IMG/VR virus record: IMGVR_UViG_3300006925_000153
Coordinates: 1-23,612 of that record
Direction: 5' to 3' (one strand)
Source of the DNA: a virus
DNA length: 23,612 nucleotides
The position numbers and the translations under genes were made by a program. Positions 1 through 6,354 of this stretch are shown here, piece after piece. Position 1 is the stretch's first letter. Each line of letters starts with the position of its first letter. The notes below the pieces were generated by a model. It was not told the DNA's origin and did no database searches. It was given only the letters and a program-made list of their open reading frames with translations.

Positions 1-1008
1 ATAGGTTACTGTGATCCCACTTTCAGTATTGCCTGTAAGCATCCCGCCTACAATGTCTTGAACTGTCTCGTTCGAAAGCTGGGTATTTGAAGTTACATAC
101 CCTTGATTTTTAACATAAGCAGTTGTTGCTATCTTGGTGCTGTTTTCGCTTGAGGATTGTGTAGTTGCTGTACTAAGCTTTGCAGCAGGAATAACACTTC
201 CAGTCCATGCTCCAGAACTACTAATTACCTGAGTAGTCGTCGAATTAGTTGTCCCCAAAAGGGTTCCAACATAATAACCATTAGCAGTAGAAACATGATC
301 GGATGTGAATATACCTGCTCTTACAAGCCCACCATCATTAGACCCATCACCACGAATATAAATTACAGCTCCAGTAGCTTTACTATTATGTGTTGGGTTT
401 GAATCATTGTAAGTAAATACATCGCCATCGCCATCAGCATTCCAAATAGATGTTGCACCATCAATAATGTTTTCATCACCCGCTGTAGCATAACCTTGAG
501 ATTTAACATACGCTGTCGTTGCTATCTTAGTGCTGTTTTCGGCAGAACCCTGTGTAGGAGCTGTAGGATTGCCTGTTAATGCAGGACTTGCTAAAGGTGC
601 GAATGAAGTACTATTAAAAGCATTAGATCCAAGAGCCCTTTTAACAACCTGATTACCAGCGTTAATAAGCAAAGCAGTTGTTTCTGAAGAAGTGGCTAAG
701 CCTGTTAATGTTAAACTGGGAGCAGAGAAATTCTGATTAGATGTCCAAGAATCTGTCGAGTTAACCCAGTTAATCGTTTTATCACTAGCACCTTTCAAGG
801 TAATACCACCACCATCTGCTGTACTATCAGTAGGAGATGATACATCACCGATAATTATATTCTTGTCTTCAACTAATAGGTTAGCCGTGTCAATGGTCGT
901 AGTAGTACCATTGATATTTAGGTTACCGCCTATCGTAACGTCTCCATTACTTTCGTAAGTATTAGAGGTATGTGTTAGTTGTCTTTTTGATGAAGTTACT
1001 GTTGCCAT
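1..1008 (-). CDS. Tail fibre / fibre-like virion protein, 3' end cut by window edge
   Basis: The frame is open from ATG at 1008 to base 1 with no stop (336 codons), so the C-terminus lies outside the window. Residues 29-54 carry NGTTTTID followed by LLVEDKNIII, a module common in marine T4-like phage fibres and also present near the C-terminus of the 684-aa fibre in this window. Residues 157-173 and 288-304 are two copies of ENSTKIATTAYVK(S/N)QGY, the 'iATTAYV' type of repeat known from tail fibres. The composition is rich in Thr, Ser, Asn and Gly with no membrane segment, as expected for a beta-rich trimeric fibre. The start is the first ATG after the previous gene's TAA, 4 bases away. A late-promoter octamer (GATAAATA, 1033-1040) lies 24 bases upstream. 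Its likely role is host attachment or a decoration fibre; the receptor cannot be told. Confidence 0.85.
   Translation of the reverse strand, partial: MATVTSSKRQLTHTSNTYESNGDVTIGGNLNINGTTTTIDTANLLVEDKNIIIGDVSSPTDSTADGGGITLKGASDKTINWVNSTDSWTSNQNFSAPSLTLTGLATSSETTALLINAGNQVVKRALGSNAFNSTSFAPLASPALTGNPTAPTQGSAENSTKIATTAYVKSQGYATAGDENIIDGATSIWNADGDGDVFTYNDSNPTHNSKATGAVIYIRGDGSNDGGLVRAGIFTSDHVSTANGYYVGTLLGTTNSTTTQVISSSGAWTGSVIPAAKLSTATTQSSSENSTKIATTAYVKNQGYVTSNTQLSNETVQDIVGGMLTGNTESGITVTY
97..540 (-). repeat. Pair of imperfect 51-bp direct repeats in the fibre gene
   Basis: Bases 97-147 and 490-540 align over 51 positions with 7 differences by eye and start 393 bp (131 codons) apart. Both encode ENSTKIATTAYVK(S/N)QGY. 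The copies are in the same frame, so they represent repeated fibre modules rather than a mobile element. Confidence 0.85.
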
Positions 1009-1012
1009 GATA

Positions 1013-2824
1013 TTAGTGCCTTAGCCTTTTTCTATTTATCTTAAATTTAATGTTTGAATCTTTTGCTGCTGCATGAAGTGAGGAATAATCACAGATCATC
1101 GGACCTCGTGAAGTCAGAAATGGCGATTTGTTTGGATGCCCACTTGCAGATAATTTTACTTTTAATTGTGTCCCTGTAGTTGCAAAAATGTGAGCATTAG
1201 CAGAGTTAAAATCATAAGTTTCCCAGTTAGAACCGTTATTATTACTGACATACACGTTCATTGAACACGATGATGGAATTGTAAAATTCTCAACTCCTGA
1301 AATAAAAACCTGATCTATAGCTGCACTGTTCTCCAAAGTGAAAGCTCCATACACTATTTCCCAATCACCATCACCTGCAAACTCCATCGGTTTAGTAGCT
1401 TCAGGCCAAATTCTAAAGCTGTGCCCATCGCTACCGTAGCCCATTCTTATCCAGTATTTACTACCATTAGCAGAAGACATTAGGACTGGGTTTACACCAT
1501 AGTCAGACTGATAACTTCTACCTCTAGCACTTCCTCCATACTGAGTAGTTTGGTCTTCAACATAATTGCTCATCTGTCTCCTAGAATAAACTTTAAAAGT
1601 GCTTAGATCTAAGAACCCACCATCAACCCTACCATAACCCCGATCTCCAACTACAGGTATGTAATCCCCAGCATAAGATGGTAATTTATCCATAGGAGTT
1701 CCGCTTGTCTTTTGGAATTTTGTACCAAATCTTGTTATACCGTTGAAATCAATACCTTCTGTGTAGTTCCTTAAATACGTCCTTTGAGTTATATTGGGCG
1801 AACTACCGCTAAAGCAGTTAGTATAATCAACCTTTAAAAGATAATCATAACCAGCCATTATGACAACATTAGGAGCACCAGAGGGGTCTGGAACAAATAA
1901 GCCTGACTCTCTGCAATAACCATTCTGAGTAAATGAAGATCCAGAACCAGCTACAGTATCTTCAAGATCGCACCAAAGAGTCTCTGGAGTCGATGTCGAA
2001 GCGTCTAATATAACAGTGAAAGCTCCATTGCCCTCATAGTCCCAATAATACATCCTATCATTGACTTCATCATAAGATAGGAATGCTCTATACCCATTTC
2101 TATCGTTGTCCGAAGATCCACTATATTTATCAGATCCAGTCCCAGCCCCGTCTAAAAATTCTTGCGCTCCAGTTGCTAAGTTTCTTCTCGGAAATTGTTT
2201 GTAGTGTCTAGCATCATGCTCTGAAGCGTAAACCCATTCTCCAGCAGCGCATAAACCACCAGCATACCAATAACCAACTCGTCTTACGTAATCACTATTG
2301 GCTCGCGAGTTAGTTCCTGAAGGATCAATAAAGTCAGTAGGGTTAGTGTGTGATGGTCGGTCTTCTCTAATAACCGCTCCACCATTCGATGTTCCATCGA
2401 TAGCCCCGCTATAATCTATAATAGAATATCCATACACGTTATATGACATGACTACAGCTTTCTTACACCCTTTGGCCATAGCAACTGATTGCATATGATT
2501 GTATGTGCTGCCTGTATCTCTCCACAGACCATTGTTATCGTGATATAGTTTTGTCATCGATCCGTCATTATTTAAACGTCTGACTGCTATACCATCACCC
2601 CAACCAACACTAATAAGTATGTCTCCATCAATATCATAACCATTATGAAATCCGATCACCCTATCTCCACCATCATATTGACCAGAAGATGAAGATACTA
2701 ATGGGTTCCCAGTTCCACCTTTTAAGACTGGGCCAATAACAACTCCATCTAATTCGTATTGCCCAGCATTTGTAATTGTCGAGATTTCGCTCCTAGATAA
2801 CTTTTGACTTTTAAATTTACTCAT
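1013..2824 (-). CDS. Putative adhesin / receptor-binding structural protein (603 aa)
   Basis: No family is recognised with certainty. The protein is rich in Gly, Tyr, Trp and Asp. Through residues 40 to about 400 it shows irregularly recurring strands of the form 'hydrophobic-strand, Gly-Asp turn' (for example DGDILISVGWGDG, NVVIMAGYDYLLKVDY), which looks like a beta-propeller. Residues of about 490-580 resemble a small beta-sandwich ligand-binding module: VYVSNNNGSNWE, then a strand ending in GTQLKVKLSASG. The last dozen residues are basic. There is no signal peptide. It lies between two fibre genes, its start overlaps the end of the 52-aa gene by 8 bases, and it ends 4 bases before the next fibre. 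The likely role is a fibre tip or receptor-binding protein. A virion glycan-binding or degrading protein is an alternative, but no catalytic motif is visible. Confidence 0.6.
   Translation of the reverse strand: MSKFKSQKLSRSEISTITNAGQYELDGVVIGPVLKGGTGNPLVSSSSGQYDGGDRVIGFHNGYDIDGDILISVGWGDGIAVRRLNNDGSMTKLYHDNNGLWRDTGSTYNHMQSVAMAKGCKKAVVMSYNVYGYSIIDYSGAIDGTSNGGAVIREDRPSHTNPTDFIDPSGTNSRANSDYVRRVGYWYAGGLCAAGEWVYASEHDARHYKQFPRRNLATGAQEFLDGAGTGSDKYSGSSDNDRNGYRAFLSYDEVNDRMYYWDYEGNGAFTVILDASTSTPETLWCDLEDTVAGSGSSFTQNGYCRESGLFVPDPSGAPNVVIMAGYDYLLKVDYTNCFSGSSPNITQRTYLRNYTEGIDFNGITRFGTKFQKTSGTPMDKLPSYAGDYIPVVGDRGYGRVDGGFLDLSTFKVYSRRQMSNYVEDQTTQYGGSARGRSYQSDYGVNPVLMSSANGSKYWIRMGYGSDGHSFRIWPEATKPMEFAGDGDWEIVYGAFTLENSAAIDQVFISGVENFTIPSSCSMNVYVSNNNGSNWETYDFNSANAHIFATTGTQLKVKLSASGHPNKSPFLTSRGPMICDYSSLHAAAKDSNIKFKINRKRLRH
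1033..1040 (-). promoter_or_regulatory. Putative T4-type late promoter (GATAAATA)
   Basis: The minus strand reads GATAAATA, a one-base variant of the T4 late-promoter core TATAAATA. It ends 24 bases before the ATG at 1008 and lies inside the last codons of the upstream 603-aa gene. The spacing resembles that of the TATAAATA copies ahead of the 684-aa gene and gp8. Transcription would start inside the end of the upstream gene. Confidence 0.55.
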
Positions 2825-2975
2825 TTAACTGAACTATTTTTTGTTTAGCCTCCTCTAAAGCAGTTATTAGTATATTCATTAACTCCTTATCTGGATCTCC
2901 AATGTTTTCTTGGCACTGGATATCCTCCAACCGTTGATCACGTATATTTTCCCAATATTCTAAATCTTCTTCCAT
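2817..2975 (-). CDS. Small acidic helical protein (52 aa)
   Basis: A complete frame runs from ATG at 2975 to TAA at 2817-2819. It begins MEEDLEYWENIRDQRLED and ends EEAKQKIVQLNE. It fills the only space between two fibre genes: its ATG is one base after the TAA of the 1090-aa gene (2977), and it overlaps the start of the 603-aa gene by 8 bases. This packing is typical of real translationally coupled phage genes. The protein is strongly acidic and predicted helical, with hydrophobic positions spaced for a short amphipathic or coiled-coil helix (residues of about 31-50). The function is unknown; a small fibre-assembly chaperone or a linker peptide is conceivable from its position only. Confidence 0.65.
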   Translation of the reverse strand: MEEDLEYWENIRDQRLEDIQCQENIGDPDKELMNILITALEEAKQKIVQLNE

Positions 2976-2976
2976 C

Positions 2977-5900
2977 TTATGCTATTGTTGTTTCTACCCA
3001 AAATTGGTGAAAGTTATTATTATTAGTTCCGCTTATTTGGTACATATAGTTAGTATTCGTTCCTGAGTAAACCAAAGATGCTGAACCTCTACTTAAGCTA
3101 CCTTGTGTCGCATGCTCATGTTTATATACATTATAAGCTGTAACAAATCTTGCATTAGAGCTTGGTGGATTCCATTGTACATAATAAGCATTGTTAAGAT
3201 TAACCACACTCATTGATGTAGGTTCAGCAGAAGAAACTGAGTAAGAAACACTGTCCGATGCAGCACTTGATAGAATGCCATATTTCATTGCATACACGCG
3301 ATATGCTTGTGTGCCTGTCTCATCAAAGGCATTGTCAATAATGCTCATCGAAGCAGCAAAATCATCAGGTGGGACAATCGATATCAGACCATAATCACTA
3401 CCATCAATTGAACTATAAACAAGGTAAGCATCGATGTTTGATGTAGTAGATTCTGCAAACGTAACCTCTACTGTTTCTCCAACAATCGCTACTGATGCGC
3501 TTGCTGGCGCGTTAGGCGCAGATATTGAAGCTTGGCCACCAATATCACTAAGAACTTCTGCTCCAGTTCTAAACTTAACATCGCCGCTATCTGACACAAG
3601 AAACTTATCAACATCCGAACCTGCGTTTGCAAGAGCGCTGAAATTCACTGCCGCTCCAGCTTCAAAATCAGTACTAACAGTTAAGTCTCCTGAAACTGTA
3701 GCGTTGTTAGTAACTATTATATCGTTATTAAAATATGCCGCACTTGTTGTTCTTAATGTTCCATTAACGTCTAGTTTATATGAAGGTGTTGTGTCTCCTA
3801 TACCAACGTTACCAGAAGCATTGATGCGAATTCTTTCAGCACTCGCTGAATATATTGCCGTCTGAGAACCACCTTCTGAACCGAATAGCAGAACCCCTGT
3901 ACCCGGTTCAGCTAACATTACAGCCCCGCCCACTCTAAACTTACCCGTTACCTTCCCCTCTCCAGCGACATCTAGTTTATAAGATGGACTTGTTGTTCCT
4001 ATACCAACATTGCCAGAGGAGTTAATATACAAGCGGGATGTGCCAGCAGCTCCACCTGTAGTAACACTTACATTATTACCACCAGCAAATACTGTAGATG
4101 CTGATGTATAATCTATAGCTCCTACTTGAATTACATTACCACTAGTTAACCCAGCTAACTTATAATTAGTACCTAAAGTACTCTCCGCTGCATAGAATTG
4201 ATTATTACTTATTAAAACGTCACCACTCGCAACATGGAGTTTTGAATCTGGACTCGTTATTCCTATACCAACTTTGCCTTCAATGATCGCTCCGCCTGTT
4301 GGGGGAGCGATCCCACTTGAGGCACTATATGTCAATCCTAATCCCAACCCACCTGTATCAGAAATTTTGGCTACAGGAGTCCCATTTTTATAGAAAGTTG
4401 TTCCGTAAAAACCATTACTATCCACTCCAATTCCTCTACCATTCGACCCCTCTGAGGTGTGTCCGTAACGTATATACTCATCCCACCCACCTTGAATGGT
4501 TAATTTTCTTGTCGGACTATTTGTTCCTATACCAAAGTTACCATTATCCAAAATGATAGCTTTATCCGATCCAGCGTTGTTTTTGAATTTTATAGAACCA
4601 CTGGAAGTCGCAGCAGTTATCTGATTAACAACAGCGGCATTAGCTAGCATAGAGCCAGTGACTGATACGCCGCTACTTGTTGTTTGTATCTTAACACTAT
4701 CTTGATACCTTAAATTAACACCTCCAGCATTTCCTTGGAACCAAACTTGACCATTCGTATCTCTAATAAATACATTTTGAGAACCATCAATATATAAACT
4801 TCCAGTACCAGTATCCTTAATAAAGCTATTAGAACCATCATGGTAGATTTTAAGATCAGGACTTGCATAGTCACCAAATCTTAACTCAACATTATCGTCA
4901 AAGTGAAGGTTTTTAGTGGCAAGCATTTGAGTATGACTACCATCTAATCTAAGGTAATCTGTTACACCACCAGAACCATTGTCTGATTTAAAAACAATAT
5001 CATTATCATTGGCATCGTTCTGTATGATCAGTTCACCTGTAAGATTTTGAATATATGAATTACCAGAAACATGATAAATACCTAAGTCATTACCCTCTCC
5101 AGCATAAAGAGCTTTACCGTCAGCCATTCGCAAATGTTGGCTAGCTACAGAGTAACCTAACCCACCATCTATTCTAAAGTACTCTTCTAGAGTCCCTGAT
5201 GAATTTTCAGCCTGAAGTTTAATATCACCCCCGTGTACAGTATTACGTATATCTAAAACACCAGTTTTATTTACTATATAACTATCACCAGCCGAAGAGT
5301 GGTATAATTCTAAATCTTGAGCATTTCCAAAACGAACTTTAACATCATCGTTCAGATTTATATTACCCGTTATCGTACCACCTGCTAGTGGTAAGTACGA
5401 TGATAACGCGCTTGAGGAAACATAAGTACTGCTATCTACACTACCGTCGGCTTTAAGGAATTGCGATGAAGTTCCTCCTGATTTGATAAGTGATGTGGCA
5501 GTAACTGAACCTGCAAAGGTTGCGTTACCAGTAGAACTAATAGTTAAAGCTGTTGCATCAGGAGAAATAAATTGGAACCCGTTACCTGTCGCTCCTGTAG
5601 TCGCTTTCCATACACCAGCGAAGTTTCTGAACTGACCACTAGTGCCACTATAAACATTTGCAGAAGAAACTATACCACTATTATTAAACTGCGCTCTAAG
5701 TGTACCTCCAGTTGTGATACCTAAATGATCAGCTTCTATTCTATAAATTCCAGTATTAGAATCATTATTAAATGTAATTGCCGGAGCTGTCGCGACTCCG
5801 TCTTGAACATATAATCTGGATGTTCCTCCATTTGTGCCGAGCCTAACATCACCACCATCATTCTGTAAATATAATATACTAGCACTTCCGTTACTACGGG

Positions 5901-6249
5901 ATATAATCTCGTTATTATCAATAATGAGGTTCTGCCCACTTGATGTACCTACTTGAAAAGCGTGATCAGTACTAGTAAGACTTGCATCACTTCCATTTGT
6001 AAGTCTAAGTTTATCAAATGTAGGAGTTGAAGTCGTAAGAACGTTTTGGTTTAAATGAAAACCGTCAACCGTGTCTGCGTTATCTGCGTTATTTGCGTTA
6101 ATCTTATGTACAGCTGGTGATAATTCATCGTCGCGATAAAATAAATAACCATCTTTGTAGTTTAAGGCAATTTCACCGAGTGAGAGAGTTCCTGTAGTAG
6201 GAACTCTTCCTGCAACTCCGGATTTTTTAAGAGTAATAGTATTGGCCAT
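2977..6249 (-). CDS. Long tail-fibre protein with repeat shaft and C-terminal FN3-like domains (1090 aa)
   Basis: The N-terminus (MANTITLKK ... LSLGEIALN ... GYLFYRD, residues 1-42) is a common fibre-attachment head that also starts the 684-aa gene. The shaft has three repeats with an E/DLxIYHxSxxSxI core (near residues 300, 380 and 451; one reads LKIYHDGSNSFIKDTGTGSL), then four GNxGIGxxxPxxKLxV repeats (near residues 570, 657, 746 and 812). Both repeat types are typical of marine T4-like fibres. From about residue 909 the style changes: two consecutive fibronectin-III-like units (about 909-1005 and 1008-1090) have proline-rich openings, a core xVxVTF or YVQWNPP, and YxVY strands. No intramolecular chaperone motif is seen. 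The gene has its own promoter and follows a terminator, so its dose may be set separately from the upstream fibre. The likely role is host attachment, with the FN3 units binding surface sugar or pairing with the downstream adhesin. Confidence 0.8.
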   Translation of the reverse strand: MANTITLKKSGVAGRVPTTGTLSLGEIALNYKDGYLFYRDDELSPAVHKINANNADNADTVDGFHLNQNVLTTSTPTFDKLRLTNGSDASLTSTDHAFQVGTSSGQNLIIDNNEIISRSNGSASILYLQNDGGDVRLGTNGGTSRLYVQDGVATAPAITFNNDSNTGIYRIEADHLGITTGGTLRAQFNNSGIVSSANVYSGTSGQFRNFAGVWKATTGATGNGFQFISPDATALTISSTGNATFAGSVTATSLIKSGGTSSQFLKADGSVDSSTYVSSSALSSYLPLAGGTITGNINLNDDVKVRFGNAQDLELYHSSAGDSYIVNKTGVLDIRNTVHGGDIKLQAENSSGTLEEYFRIDGGLGYSVASQHLRMADGKALYAGEGNDLGIYHVSGNSYIQNLTGELIIQNDANDNDIVFKSDNGSGGVTDYLRLDGSHTQMLATKNLHFDDNVELRFGDYASPDLKIYHDGSNSFIKDTGTGSLYIDGSQNVFIRDTNGQVWFQGNAGGVNLRYQDSVKIQTTSSGVSVTGSMLANAAVVNQITAATSSGSIKFKNNAGSDKAIILDNGNFGIGTNSPTRKLTIQGGWDEYIRYGHTSEGSNGRGIGVDSNGFYGTTFYKNGTPVAKISDTGGLGLGLTYSASSGIAPPTGGAIIEGKVGIGITSPDSKLHVASGDVLISNNQFYAAESTLGTNYKLAGLTSGNVIQVGAIDYTSASTVFAGGNNVSVTTGGAAGTSRLYINSSGNVGIGTTSPSYKLDVAGEGKVTGKFRVGGAVMLAEPGTGVLLFGSEGGSQTAIYSASAERIRINASGNVGIGDTTPSYKLDVNGTLRTTSAAYFNNDIIVTNNATVSGDLTVSTDFEAGAAVNFSALANAGSDVDKFLVSDSGDVKFRTGAEVLSDIGGQASISAPNAPASASVAIVGETVEVTFAESTTSNIDAYLVYSSIDGSDYGLISIVPPDDFAASMSIIDNAFDETGTQAYRVYAMKYGILSSAASDSVSYSVSSAEPTSMSVVNLNNAYYVQWNPPSSNARFVTAYNVYKHEHATQGSLSRGSASLVYSGTNTNYMYQISGTNNNNFHQFWVETTIA
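3771..4542 (-). repeat. Four GIGTTSP-type repeats in the fibre shaft
   Basis: Copies lie at about 3771-3814, 3972-4013, 4235-4279 and 4500-4542. Each encodes a variant of GNVGIGTTSPSYKLDV. At DNA level the plus strand shares 'cctataccaa' in every copy. The spacing is irregular (about 200-265 bp), so these are dispersed module repeats within one protein rather than a tandem array. Confidence 0.85.
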
Positions 6250-6285
6250 GATTATAGAATCTGTAGAAAGGAACTATAGAGCCCC

Positions 6286-6330
6286 TTTAAAAAATAAGCA
6301 TTGTAAGGTAATCCCCTACAATGCTTATTT
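6286..6330 (-). terminator. Intrinsic terminator after the 684-aa fibre gene
   Basis: A perfect 14-bp inverted repeat (6292-6305 against 6317-6330, core AAGCATTGTA) surrounds an 11-base loop. On the minus strand the 3' arm runs into a six-T tract (6294-6289), the usual form of a rho-independent terminator for minus-strand transcripts. The stem is AT-rich and so may be only partly efficient. It lies 25 bases after the TAA of the 684-aa gene. Confidence 0.75.
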
Positions 6331-6333
6331 ATA
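6326..6333 (-). promoter_or_regulatory. T4-type late promoter TATAAATA, overlapping the terminator stem
   Basis: The minus strand reads TATAAATA exactly, in a non-coding gap of 105 bases. It precedes the ATG of the 1090-aa fibre by 76 bases. Five of its bases (6326-6330) belong to the first arm of the terminator hairpin, so a transcript started here would begin inside or just after that arm. It should escape the full hairpin while upstream transcripts form it. Confidence 0.65.
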
Positions 6334-6354
6334 CTTATTTCCAGTTAAGATTTT

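Noticed and set aside
1-1008. Plus-strand 81-aa frame at 157-402 as the only gene at the left edge
   Set aside because: The minus strand is open over the whole 1008 bases and shows fibre motifs and a promoter; the plus frame is its shadow.
2124-2131. GATAAATA inside the 603-aa gene
   Set aside because: It matches the late-promoter octamer but lies more than 1 kb from the next start, inside coding sequence. One or two such matches are expected by chance at this AT content.
3434-3865. 143-aa plus-strand frame opposite the 1090-aa fibre
   Set aside because: It is antisense to well-supported repeat and FN3 coding sequence, has no start signal or family resemblance, and is explained by the low stop density opposite Ser/Thr/Gly-rich genes.
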